DNA of 64,000 bases. Origin: Carposina sasakii (Eukaryota; Arthropoda; Insecta; Lepidoptera; Carposinidae). Below, one piece after another: positions 23,563-34,345 of the stretch (position 1 is its first letter; each line of letters opens with the position of its first letter). Under the pieces are notes generated by a model, which saw only the letters and a list, made by a program, of their open reading frames with translations, made no database searches and had not been told where the DNA came from. A program made the translations under genes and the position numbers. The stretch spans positions 7,172,716-7,236,715 of the forward strand of contig CP053163.1 of NCBI GenBank assembly GCA_014607495.2. Direction: 5' to 3'.

Positions 23563-24081
23563 GGTATAACACATATAGATGAAACTTGACACAAAATACC
23601 TTCAAGTTAACTGTTTTATTCCTTGGTCTGTCGCTATGAAAATAAAATCAGAAATTATGTGTCTTGCAGGAGTCACATCAAGCAAAAACAATAAGGAACA
23701 TAAGAAGCTTTTAAGATAAAGATTTTTTGTGTAAGTATATTATAAGACCTTTTCTTATGCCTGGACAAATACTTTACTTTTCATTGGGTCTTATCTCAAA
23801 GAAGGATATTTAATTTGGTTATTTTTCAATTGATGATTAAAAATAAGTACTTGTGGGGGTGGTGAAAAGGGAAGCACTTCCGGCCCCACCGGACCACTAG
23901 TTGTTGTGTGGCCTATGTATATATTCGAATCATTGTGAGAAACTTCGATATCGCATTCTAGGATTTTGCATTCGATTGTGGTTCTCTCCTGCGTCCGATA
24001 AATGGGTCCGCTACATACTTAATACATTTTACATAATTAAAATCCACTACGAGTACTACGGCATAAACTAATTTACGGTTA
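23563..24081. other. Intergenic, no gene seen
   Basis: No coding signal. Confidence 0.45.
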
Positions 24082-24333
24082 AAGGCTCGAGCACACCGGA
24101 TGCGTGTGCGTGCACGTAAGCGTAGACGTACACGTACCTCTGAGTTTAAGGCTCGAGCACACCGGATGCGTGTGCGTGCACGTAAGCGTAGACGTGCACG
24201 TACCTCTGAGTTGTAATGTATGGAACTGTATAGGCACGGGCAGACCGGATGCGTATGCGTAGACGTAAGCATAGACGTCAAGCGGTGACAGTTCTATACA
24301 TTAAACTCAGAGGTACGTGTACGTCTACGCTTA
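24082..24333. mobile_element. CACACCGGATGCGT MITE, truncated, with a 66-bp duplication
   Basis: The TIR AAGGCTCGAGCACACCGGAT occurs at 24082 and again, exactly 66 bp later, at 24148, so the left arm is duplicated in direct orientation. The right arm (24304-24333, CAGAGGTACGTGTACGTCTA) is inverted but stops before the terminal CCGGTGTGCTCGAGCC. TTAA precedes the left end. Related copies lie at 25946-26366 and 62736-62945. Confidence 0.7.
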
Positions 24334-24474
24334 AACCCAAGGTGCGACTGCATTTAGTTTTAGGTGTATCCTACCTATCGTATCATTGGTTAGAACTAGG
24401 TATCTACATATAGGCGACCAAAGGCGGTTAGAACTTGATGTACCTAGGTATCCTAGGCTTATACAGGCGTGGCT

Positions 24475-24482
24475 AACCTAGT
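24475..24482 (+). repeat. Target-site duplication, left (hAT-type MITE)
   Basis: TAACCTAG, repeated exactly at 25254-25261. Confidence 0.8.
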
Positions 24483-25253
24483 AGTGTTGAGTAGGACACG
24501 ACTTGAAAAAGAGTTTGTAAGAGTAGCCTCGTTTTTGTCCTGAGCCAGTACAATGTCCCACTTCAAATGAGGCGAGGCGTACCTACTGACTGAACCATTT
24601 GAAGTTATTATAGTACGAAATATGCGCGCCTCCTGACGCCTCAAATGTCAGACGCGACGTGCTTTTGTCATGTCATTTGTTTGTTTAGTACAAATATTTT
24701 TAATTATAAATCTTACAAGTATAAAAAATTAATTTTATGTGTTTGTAGTAGAGATGGGTTATATTAGGTTATAACCTATACCTGTTCCTACTGCTTTGTT
24801 ATTTATAGTCAATTATAAATCATAATTACAAAGACTTACCTGAGTATCTTAAATTAAGACTCTTAATCTTTTTTTAAATTAAGATTCTTAATATATCTAC
24901 TTCAAAATCCGAAATATCAAAAAAAATACAAATTAAATGGCACTGACTCTCTAAACAACGCTAGATTATTATTATTTGAATTTTAAATACCTATTACCTA
25001 CGCGCCTCCTGGCTGGCGCCTCGCCTCGCATGGAAGACAATATATTTCTCTCTCGCTCAAAATGTCAGACGCGACGACCGTGACGTGATCACGTGACGTG
25101 CTTGTCGTTTGTCTGCCTGCCTCGCTCGACCGTTCAAGCTCGACCGCGACAAGAAAATTGAAGTAGTACAATTTAAAATTTCGAGGCACTCTTACATTTT
25201 GACGTCATGTCCGGGACAAATGAAGTGCCTCTTGTATGTCCTACTCAACACTA
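24483..25253. mobile_element. 771-bp non-autonomous hAT-type element
   Basis: TIRs TAGTGTTGAGTAGGACA and its reverse complement TGTCCTACTCAACACTA at the two ends, flanked by perfect 8-bp duplications TAACCTAG. The interior carries two related GC-rich blocks with GCGCCTCCTG and AATGTCAGACGCGACG (24624-24665 and 25000-25080). No transposase. The 8-bp duplication points to the hAT superfamily. Confidence 0.8.
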
Positions 25254-25261
25254 TAACCTAG
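25254..25261 (+). repeat. Target-site duplication, right
   Basis: TAACCTAG, identical to 24475-24482. Confidence 0.8.
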
Positions 25262-25945
25262 TGGACATGGTCCATCTCGCTGCTTCAAAGTACTCGTAAC
25301 TTCAGTATTAACTAACGATGTTAGTGAGAACTTAATTATATTTTCCATTATTGCCACTCAAGTTTCCTTCCTCAAAGTATTTGACAAAAGAGGTGAGCTT
25401 TTACCAGAATCGTTTGTGATATTGGAAAATTACTTCTGGTGCCTAACCGGAAAAGAATGAAAATAAGAAATTCTTTAGAAAAACTTTTATACAAAATGAA
25501 TATGTTAGAACAAATACTATGAAAAAATAAAATGCCTAATTTATCCGGGATAAAAAGTAGCCTATGTCCGTCCTCAGGCCCCTTAACTATCTCTGTGCTT
25601 TACTTTCGCATTTATTGTATTAGTAAGGTTTTTAATATACCTACAAAAAGAACTAGAAAAAGTTAGTACATATTTACTATTTCAAATTAATTATTGTCAT
25701 GTTAGACTTGGAATAGTTTAATTAAGTTTTAGCAGGCCTTTGTACATTATCATTGTACTAAATTCTTTTTCTGTTTGTGTATAATATTATAAGAATAAAT
25801 ATCAACGATCAAATTACGTACTTAGGTACACTAGCAGCAAATACATAGGTACTGGGTATATCTAAGATTTAAGTTAATACTGATTTAGCAAGCTCTTTCT
25901 GTTTATGTCAAAAAGCAAGACGGAATTTGTGCTAATCCTCCTCAA
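25262..25945. other. Intergenic with a decayed repeat
   Basis: At 25540-25630 (minus) lies GGGATAAAAAGTAGCCTATG followed by AACTATCTCTGTGC, a repeat motif that also occurs at about 61550-61685. No gene. Confidence 0.45.
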
Positions 25946-26366
25946 GCATACAGGATGCGTATGCTCACACGTAAGCGTAGACGTGCCCGTACCACGAATT
26001 GTAATGTATAGGTATAAGACATGACACACCGCTTACTGTCAACGCTTACGTCTATGCATACGCATCGGCCCCCTTATTACCTAACTAGCAGAAGCAAAGC
26101 GATAGCGAAAATTGTACAAAAATCGCTGATTGCTTGTCAAATACGTATAACGTAAAATTAATTTCAAAGGAACTTTGACATTTCAAGGCGAATATTGTAC
26201 AATTTTCGCTATCGCTTTGTTTCGGCTTTGCTATTGCTTTTGCGTAATCAGGGGGCCGGTCTGCCCGATTCCATACAGTTCCATACATTACAAGTTGTGG
26301 TAGGTACGTGCACGTCTACGCTTACGTATATGCTTACGTCTACGCATCCGGTGTGCTCTTCGAGGC
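25946..26366. mobile_element. CACACCGGATGCGT MITE containing a nested palindrome
   Basis: The outer arms ACAGGATGCGTATGC...GTAAGCGTAGACGTG (25950-25995) and the inverse ACGTCTACGCTTACG...CGCATCCGGTGTGCTC (26307-26360) define the MITE. At 26088-26250 an independent inverted repeat is inserted: GCAAAGCGATAGCGAAAATT at the left and AATTTTCGCTATCGCTTTG at the right. A piece of that inner repeat also occurs near 985-1125. Confidence 0.7.
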
Positions 26367-26375
26367 ATAAATCAA

Positions 26376-26381
<6 letters not shown>

Positions 26382-26409
<28 letters not shown>
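26382..26409 (+). repeat. Poly-T run
   Basis: About 28 consecutive T residues between the MITE and the 5' end of the LINE. It may be the reversed poly-A tail of an insertion or a length-unstable tract. Confidence 0.8.
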
Positions 26410-26414
<5 letters not shown>

Positions 26415-26696
26415 TGAATTTAATTTTGCTGTGAATGGACGTGCACTTTGATGCAATATTTTAAATTAACAATTGCATAAACAGTGACCTAGATTGGTTT
26501 CAGTGACTTGTTTTTGTTGTGTTAGAATTTTTCCGGACAAATGCTCATTAAAATAAATTAAGTTAAATATGGATAGCCCCTTTAATCGAAGTGGGTTAAC
26601 TGCCCGCTCCCCGCCACCAACCCCTCAAGCACCGAGCCATGCCAGCATCAAGATGAGGAACTGGAGGTTATCCGAACTCCTGAACTCCAGCAGTGG

Positions 26697-27782
26697 ATGA
26701 GCTCAATAGAACAATACCTAAAAGAAATTTACACCATCTCAGGAGAGAGTAAATTGAATACTGAGCAGAAAATGAAAATTGGAAACCTTTGCCGCCAAGT
26801 TGGACACGGAGTTTCGCAAATGGCTGTTCACTATCAGTCTTTAAAGCATAAAGCCATCCTAGCTAACAATAAGATTCAGGAACTACGACAAAAAGAAGAC
26901 CTTACAAAATGCCTTAATGAAATTAAGAATACCATAAAGGAGAGTTCAACTAAAGCAATTGCACCAAATTTATCCTTCTCCGACGTAGTAAAGAAAGGTC
27001 CCAATTTTGTCCAACCCAGCAATTTCAGCTCAATTGCAATCTATCCTGGTGATAAGCTGAAAACCAGTGAGGAAACCAAATCCCTGGTACAAAAAATTCT
27101 ATGCCCTGAACAACTAAAGCTGCAAGTTAGAGGTCTACGTAAGACAAAAAACGGAGGGGTGATAATTAGCACTGAGACCAAAGACGACTTAGAGAAACTT
27201 AGAAACTCAGTCCAGCTCGCATCTAATAACTTGACCGTAGATGAACCCCCCAAACGCCGCCCTAGAATAATAATTATTGGAGTTCCTACAGCTTTACAGG
27301 AAAAGGAAATATACACCTGCATTTATGAGCAGAACCTTGCAGACAAACTTGACCTATCTAAGGAGACTTTCTTGAACTCCATCAAACTTAGCCATAAATC
27401 GGGTAAAAAAGAAGCAGATTACTGCAACTACATACTAGAAGTCCCAGCGACAGTACGGAAAGCTCTTATATCCCAATCAAGGCTATTTATAAATTGGTCC
27501 TCCTGTCCCGTAAGAGACTTCACATTGGTAACAAGGTGCTATAAATGTCAGCAGTATGGTCATGCAGCCAAATCATGCAGGGAGACGTCGTCTATGTGCG
27601 GACACTGCGGTGATATAGGACATAGCATCTTAGAATGCACAAAGAAACAGGAGCCACCAAAATGTGCAACATGTCTTCGATTCAAAAAACCATCAGGACA
27701 TAAAACGGGTGATGCTGAGTGCCCTGCCAAAAAAGCTGCCGAATTCAGGTACATAAATTCAACAGATTATGGAGGCGCCTAA
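26697..27782 (+). CDS. LINE ORF1 protein (zinc-knuckle, Gag-like), N-terminus frameshifted
   Basis: This frame encodes 361 residues of the nucleic-acid chaperone that non-LTR retrotransposons use to package their RNA. The C-terminus carries two CCHC knuckles of form C-x2-C-x4-H-x4-C (from C281 and from C301) and a third cysteine/histidine cluster (C323-C342). The middle (about 190-275) matches the RRM-like/PRE_C2HC region usual in insect ORF1 proteins. The true start is probably the ATG at 26569, whose frame reads a proline/serine-rich leader. A one-base shift near 26650 moves that leader out of frame with the rest, which continues open upstream of 26697. The protein here is therefore probably N-terminally broken. 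ORF2 follows 60 bp downstream. Confidence 0.85.
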   Translation: MSSIEQYLKEIYTISGESKLNTEQKMKIGNLCRQVGHGVSQMAVHYQSLKHKAILANNKIQELRQKEDLTKCLNEIKNTIKESSTKAIAPNLSFSDVVKKGPNFVQPSNFSSIAIYPGDKLKTSEETKSLVQKILCPEQLKLQVRGLRKTKNGGVIISTETKDDLEKLRNSVQLASNNLTVDEPPKRRPRIIIIGVPTALQEKEIYTCIYEQNLADKLDLSKETFLNSIKLSHKSGKKEADYCNYILEVPATVRKALISQSRLFINWSSCPVRDFTLVTRCYKCQQYGHAAKSCRETSSMCGHCGDIGHSILECTKKQEPPKCATCLRFKKPSGHKTGDAECPAKKAAEFRYINSTDYGGA

Positions 27783-27842
27783 GAGCGCCAATTTTAAGTG
27801 TTTATTTTTGGACTTTATTACTTTTATAGCTTATTTTAAAAT

Positions 27843-30797
27843 ATGGATTTACAATTTATTAATGAATTAGATAATATATTTTTATGCGAATCAAATGTAT
27901 GTAAAGTTGAGGACTGTGTCACGTATCTTTCCAGACATCAAAATCCACTAACAGTACTAACTCAAAACATCCGCAGTATTTATAAGAATATAGATTGTTT
28001 AAATGTATTACTTCATAGACTGAAATTTGACTGTGACGTACTAGTTCTAACTGAGTGTTGGTCCCAAAACCGACAGGGTAATATTCCTCCTATGCCGGGA
28101 TATAACGCATTTTATACAACAAAAATGTGTAATAAATGTGATGGAGTAGTAGTTTATGTTAAAAATTCGATTGCGAATGTAACAGTAGAAAATGCGGGGT
28201 TAGATGACTGTAGCGGCTTAATTATAAAAATTGGTTCAAATATAGCTATTATCGCTATATATAGATCTCCTTCCTATCGTAATGTTGACTCTTTTCTTAA
28301 ATCATTGGATAAATTTCTCCAAGACTTGACCTATTTTAAAAATATAATCTTAACTGGGGATATTAATATAAACATTATTCCAGAGTGCTTTGAGGAACAA
28401 AGCCAGGACTACCTTGAAGTTTGCGCAAAACACGGACTTCTTCCAGGTCATAATCTGCCTACGCGTATTAGTGGTTCTTGCTTGGATCACTTCATGATCA
28501 AAACAAATCTACCATGTATCAATCTTGTCACTGAGTCCCCAATAACAGATCACAACGCTGTCCTACTTAGTATAAACCGCACGCTTACTAAGCAAAATCA
28601 CCTGCACACCAAAAGTACACTTAACATGCAAAAACTCGAATATGATTTATGCAATATAGATTTCAGCCCAGTTTTCATTTGTGCTGACGTAAACACCTCG
28701 CTATTGTTTGTAATAAAATCTGTACAAGCAGCAATATTACATAATACGACCGTACATAACGTAAATAGGAAATACCAAAATATTAAACCCTGGATAACAC
28801 CTGGTCTCATTCGATGCATAAGACATAGAGACAAACTGCATCAAAGAGCTAAGCATTATCCCGACAACGTTATAATTCAAGTAACTTACAAAAGGTATAG
28901 GAATTTCTGTAATAATCTCCTTAAAAAACTAAAAATCGCTTATGAAAAGAACATGTTACACGAGGCCGGCAAAAACAGTAAAAAGATTTGGAAATTTGTG
29001 AAAAACGTTACATACTCTACAAAAGAGCATAAATGAAATTCGAATTTACTAACATCCTGCCCGTCACCACATTTGTCAGCTAACAACGTAAATAACTTTT
29101 TTGTGAATGTAGGCAAAAATCTTGCAGAAGACATTTTGAAAAACTCGTACACAAGACTAACTTTTCCTCTGCAAGAATCTGATATAAAGGTAAGCAAAAA
29201 TAAGACATCTTTTGTTATACTAGACACGGACGAAAGTGAAGTAGCACGTATTATCTCAGGACTAAAAAATGATTGTGCAGTGGGCTGGGATAATATTAGC
29301 AATAAAATTCTAAAACAATTTAAACATGTACTGGTGCCCCCTTTAACCTATATTTTTCGTCTGTGCTTGTCTGAAGGAATCTTTCCGAAGTGTCTCAAAA
29401 AAGCTGTAGTGATACCAAGTCATAAGTCTGGCAGTAAAAATACAGTTACCAATTATAGACCAATATCATTACTTCCATCGATCTCAAAAATACTAGAAAA
29501 AATCATCAATAGTAGGTTAATTGATTACTTAGAAAAAAGTCATCTCCTCTCACCTAACCAATTCGGTTTTAGAGCCAAACGATCGACTGATGATGCAGTG
29601 CATTGTCTAACTAACCATATATCAAGCGAACTTGGCAAAGGTAACCTGACCATGGGAGTGTTCCTGGACTTAGCAAAAGCGTTTGACACGGTTTCTATAC
29701 CCGTCCTTTTAAATAAGCTCGAGACTTTAGGTATAAGAGGCACGCAGCTAAAAATATTTACAGACTATCTTCGCAATCGATACCAGTGTGTCAAAATTGA
29801 TAATTTTTATAGTGATGATCATCAGAACACTAACTATGGTATTCCCCAAGGAAGTATATTAGGTCCTACCCTGTTTTTGATTTATATTAACGACTTGTGT
29901 AATATTAATCTGGAACACGGGAGGATTATCTCATATGCTGACGATACTGCACAAATTTTTTCCGCTAACACTACTAATGACCTATTCGAACGCACGCAAC
30001 GAGGACTAAATATTGTAAATAACTGGCTTTAGCGCAATTTATTAACCCTTAATGCTGAAAAAACTAAATATATTTATTTTACAATGCGTAGACCTCAATA
30101 CCCTGTGAATAACCCACTATATGCACACCAACACCATAGTACACCAGACAACACAATATGCAATTGTCCGACTCTACAAAAATCCAGTAGCATGAAGTAT
30201 TTAGGTGTGATAATTGACGACACACTCTCTTTCCGGGAACATATTCAAAATGTTGTTGGTAGAGTACGTTAACTATTGTATATATTCAAAAAATTACGTC
30301 TTATCGCAGACCCACAGCTAGTTACTCAAGTGTATCTAGCTTTATGTCAATCTATCATACAATATTGTATTAGCTCATGGGGTGGTGCACATAAAACAAT
30401 CATATTACCCCTCGAAAGAGCTCAACGAGCAATCCTGAAAGTGGCTACTTTCCGTCCTTTCTTATTCCCTACCTGCCTTTTATATAAATCCTGCAATGTT
30501 TTAACAGTCCGTCAGCTTTTCATCATTCATATAGTGCTAAAACAGCATAAAACACTTGCCTACAGTCATGATATTACTAACAAAAGACAGAAAGATATAG
30601 TATGCACTGTTATCTCGACACCATTTAAATTTACCAACAGATTTTTTGCCTATATAGGTCCCTTACTTTATAATAGGATAAATAGATTAAATAATATATA
30701 TGACCTTACATATTTCCACTGTAAGAAAGTAGTTGATAAGTACTTAAAAACTTTATGTTATGATGACACAGAAAATCTGTTATTAGTTGATAAGTAA
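27843..30797 (+). pseudogene. LINE ORF2: endonuclease-reverse transcriptase with three in-frame stops
   Basis: One frame of 984 codons encodes the polymerase that nicks DNA and reverse transcribes element RNA. The endonuclease part (about 30-250) shows LTQNIRS, LVLTECW, IYRSPS, LTGDIN and SPITDHNAV, matching the exonuclease-endonuclease-phosphatase fold. The reverse transcriptase shows NYRPISLLPSISKILEK, FGFRAKRST, FLDLAKAFDTV, GIPQGSILGP and the catalytic YADD at codons 698-701. Stops interrupt it at codon 398 (TGA, 29034), codon 730 (TAG, 30030) and codon 810 (TAA, 30270), and the frame is otherwise maintained. The stops look like single-base changes. The product would be truncated before the RT domain, so this copy is not autonomous. 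Confidence 0.92.
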
Positions 30798-30981
30798 TTA
30801 AGTTTTTAAATAGTTAAGAAACGTATTCTCCTTAGTAGTATGCTATTTTTAATTGTTAATTTATTTTATAAGTTAATAAGAACTTTATCACCTGAAACAC
30901 AGGCTCAGCCTAGTTCAGGAATCATATTATTATTTACCTATCCATAGCGTAAGACATTGTACATAAAATGTGTGTCCATTG

Positions 30982-31010
30982 AATAAATAAATATTATTAT
31001 TATTATTATT
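30982..31010 (+). repeat. LINE 3' tail, AATAAATAAATA(TTA)n
   Basis: Seven or so TTA units follow AATAAATAAATA. Short tandem-repeat tails instead of poly-A occur in several LINE clades. It marks the 3' border of the element. Confidence 0.7.
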
Positions 31011-32015
31011 ATTTGCTGCAAGTGGACCTACTAAACAAAAGCCACCACGTGCAGAAATATTTTTTCTCAGTCGCGTTGGTAACAAAATATATTTCATTTC
31101 TCAGTTATTCTTGTTAATAAGGGTTAACTCGGCCGACCTATTTTTTCACTGACCGCTCGGAAGTACCTATCACCGTATCAACGTCCGCTCAGATGTAGAG
31201 TTTTCACAGAATAGTTCCCGTGGACGAATTCTGAACTATTTTTTTTTGTATGCAGTTAGATAGATGGTATGGTCATATATTAAACAACTAGCGCCGCCGG
31301 TTAAAGGAACTCTTAGGTGAAACACACTCCAGTAAAAAGCTTTTCCGGTTATACTTTATGTACACTGAAGTTGTTCTTGTCTAGGTAGAAAGATCCCTTT
31401 GATTCAGTTTTCCTGGAGAGCAACGACGAAGTTACTGTTAGTATGAGGAAAACAAACGAATGGACATCACTTGTCGCTTCCTATTAATGCAGTAATTGCT
31501 TACGTTACCTTGTCTTACTCCCATATCCGTTTCCTCGCAGAAAATCCTCCTCAATTATTTCATACCCCTTCAAGTGAGAGTACAGGCCTCAAGGGAAACT
31601 ATAAGTTAAAAAGTTTTCACTTAATTAGGCGAGGTATTTATTTCTCACACTTTAATCTCGACCTACTAGATAAGTATTTCAAATAATATTGAAATATAAT
31701 ATTGAAAAACATTACTTTTCCTTTACCACAATAAAGCCATAAACATGCAACGCTCACAAAAAAACATCACCGCAATATAATGGCAGGTTTTTTGCTGCGT
31801 CCTGTTCTTTTATTCTCCCTGCTCTCATCGGAAGGCGTTTTGTTTCTGGAACGCAGTGTTCCGTACATGAAATAAAATTCGTGCATTTATTCATAACTAC
31901 CGCGAGTAAGCTGGCCACTTAAGCGTTTTGACGGACCTAAAATATCTGGACGTGAATGTTGTTTGGGATTTCTAAGATAGTTGTTTAATTGTACCAGGCG
32001 TTACTATTCGGAAGT
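31011..32015. other. Intergenic, no gene seen
   Basis: No domain or repeat recognised. The open frame at 31471-31686 (71 codons) resembles nothing I know. Confidence 0.45.
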
Positions 32016-32262
32016 TCAAATTTCCATCGAGGACACGCCCACTACCGGGCCATATACCCTCCGCTGACCCTCGGATCTGCCGACTCATGGTCACGAACAC
32101 AAGCCACTGCAGTTGCAACGAGAAGCCAGATCCAAGCACCTTGCATGCAACCATAAGTACATAGCTGCTAATCCGAAAATCATCGACATATGTTTTGCCA
32201 ACACCCGTGGCATCTTCAGGATTAGGTTTCCAGGTTAGTTCTAACTACTAAACTAACTCAAC
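32016..32262 (+). repeat. Dispersed repeat family A, copy 3
   Basis: Matches 1126-1377 with somewhat more divergence: CCGCTGACCCTCGGATCTGC, AGAAGCCAGATCCAAGCACC and a gap where the other copies have AATTAAAATTTTAAT. It confirms family A is interspersed. Confidence 0.7.
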
Positions 32263-33547
32263 TTTAGTAGGATCTAGGATAGCGACACCGTCATATGGCT
32301 GCCGCACGTTTGTAAAACCACACCCATTTACCATACCAACATGTTCCTAGGAAACCAAAGGTCTAAATTAATAGCGCCGCCGTCAAATTACGATCAAATC
32401 TATGCTAACGTTTTCTGTATAAACCCCATATGACGGCCGCTATTGATGGCACGGCTATTCTAGTAAACCAGAGCTTTAGTAAACTGTATGGAGCGGAACA
32501 TTGCAATGTTGCACCTATATGAGAAACAAGTAAAATTAAAGCTTTTAAAAAGAGATAAGATTATGCCAGACTCACTTAAACAATTAATAATTTTAAAAGA
32601 CAATTTCATATATTTCTACATCAAAATAATTATAGGTATATTAGTTAGTCTGCAACTTCCATGTTCGTAGTTCTTTATGAAACTGGACAACTGGAGAACC
32701 AAGATAGCTGTACAACTATGTATAGACCAACATTGTCCAGCTAGTACCTATAGTCATTCCAGACATACAATATCCTTTGTTCCTAGCCCTGCATTGTTTG
32801 TATAAACACGCGCAAGTCACTGCCAATGCAGCGATGCTGAAGAATTCTTAACTCTTTCTATACAATAGTTGTTGGTAAACGTATTATATTTCTAAAAGAA
32901 TCTCGTTATTTCGTGTGTGAGGTTTTGTTGCACAGTTTTAGAAAAAAAAATCTAAACTCTATAACTTCACTTATTTAAATATATTAGGTACAGTTGTGAA
33001 CTTAATGAGTAGGTACTTTCTGGGTTCTAAATCATATTTGGGTAACTACCTATACACATTTTTACCCGACAAAGACGAAACTGAAATGTTTTTTGTGTGT
33101 ATAAGATGTTTACATAGCAACCTGGTCAATGAAGCATGGTATTAGAATTTAAAGAGCTACTTTGATCTCACCCAACAAACACAAACGGGTGTATCCAATC
33201 TGGCCCGGTGCCTGGCCCGGTGCCGGGCCAAATGGGAAAAAAAAGTTGCATCTGGCCCGGTGATATTTTTACCGGGCCATGTGACACAAATCAAGTCCCA
33301 TCGTCCCCAGTAATGGGAGAAAAGAGGATACGCCCTGTAACGTAGGTAACGAAAGAATGGCGTAAAATTCTTTATCACCGAATAATATCACTCAGTAATA
33401 CCGATGTGATACGAGTAGCGACGACGCTTCGAATTTTACGATTATTATATCAAAAAGTGTCTGAGCAGGTGGCGTTATGTTATAATATTGCCTTTATCTT
33501 ATTGTTGAATATAAAACTAATATAAGTGTGAGTTCAACTAGTACTTT
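32263..33547. other. Intergenic with short GGCCCGG repeats
   Basis: No gene. At 33196-33285 TGGCCCGGTG occurs three times and CCGGGCCA twice, forming small direct and inverted repeats. Nothing else recognised. Confidence 0.45.
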
Positions 33548-34062
33548 AGGAGGTTTCCGGTGACTGGGCCCGCAATTAATTCGACCCCCGTGCCCAGTTG
33601 TAGGATCTATTTATTTTAAATATTTTCCTTCCGGCGAATCGGCCCAGTCATATAACAAACAAAAAAACTATTGTTCAAGCCTAACACCTACAGTCAAACG
33701 AAAAAAAATAATTTTCTTTCTTTCGAAAAATCCATACTATACAATAATCACAGTCAAAATTCCAATTAAAAAGTTAGTAATGCCCAATAACGCCTTATAA
33801 AATCAGTTTTAATCATTTTTGGTTATCACCTTTATTATTTAAAATAAAGACCTTCAACAATCACAATCAAAAATACCTACTTAAAGATTACCGCCATATT
33901 TGGCTTAATAATTTTTGATTACTGTTATTTAACCTTTTTTCATTGACTGTACTAGTTTTGGCTTGTTAAGCAAATATTTCTTATTTATCTATGACTGGGC
34001 TGAGTCGCCGGAAGAAAAATATTTAAAATAAATAGATTGCGGGCCCAGTTGCTGGAAACGTC
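33548..34062. mobile_element. Non-autonomous element with ~75-bp inverted ends
   Basis: The left end (33553-33655) carries GTTTCCGGTGACTGGGCCCG, then ATCTATTTATTTTAAATATT and TTCCGGCGAATCGGCCCAG. The right end (33990-34062) is the inverse of the same blocks with a 25-bp gap. The interior is AT-rich with no gene. The right border adjoins repeat D sequence. Confidence 0.6.
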
Positions 34063-34165
34063 TATCACAGGACCCAAAGTCAATCTCACCAGCTCACGGT
34101 GAACCCTGCTATTTAACCGACAAGGCTCTGATGCTAATAGCTTATAAAACCTATTTAGAATTAAT
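34063..34165 (+). repeat. Dispersed repeat family D fragment
   Basis: CAGGACCCAAAGTCAATCTC, GTGAACCCTGCTAT and AGCTTATAAAACCT match the left part of the copies at 18295 and 46110. Confidence 0.55.
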
Positions 34166-34180
34166 CTGAAACATTTAGTA

Positions 34181-34345
34181 CTAGTGGACGCCCGCGACTC
34201 CGTCCACGTGCACTGCAGAATAAACAAAATATTGAAATTATTCGGGACAAAACATTTTCCCGGGATATGTAAGCTATATATTATTGTGAAATTTGAACAA
34301 AATTAATTCAGTAGATTTCGTATTAAAGAGCAACAAACATCCTTA
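34181..34345 (-). repeat. Helitron-like non-autonomous repeat (inverted)
   Basis: CTAGTGGACGCCCGCGACTC, then CCGTCCACGTG, is the reverse complement of the 3' hairpin and CTAG end of copies elsewhere in the window, followed by the TTTTCCCGGGATA block inverted. Confidence 0.5.

Larger units (their letters stand above)
26410..31010 (+). mobile_element. Near full-length non-LTR retrotransposon (Jockey/CR1 group), inactive
   Basis: About 4.6 kb: a 5' leader, ORF1 with CCHC knuckles, ORF2 with apurinic-type endonuclease and reverse transcriptase, and a 3' end of AATAAATAAATA followed by (TTA)n at 30990-31010. The two-ORF plan with an N-terminal endonuclease places it in the Jockey/CR1 group of LINEs; the exact clade is not settled. 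All three stops in ORF2 are in one frame, so decay has been by point mutation and the copy is fairly recent. Target duplications were not identified. Confidence 0.9.

Noticed and set aside
27041..29743. Minus-strand open frames across the LINE
   Set aside because: Antisense of ORF1 and ORF2, no recognisable product.
29034..30272. Programmed stop readthrough in LINE ORF2
   Set aside because: Three different stop codons (TGA, TAG, TAA) at unrelated places fit random decay better than recoding.
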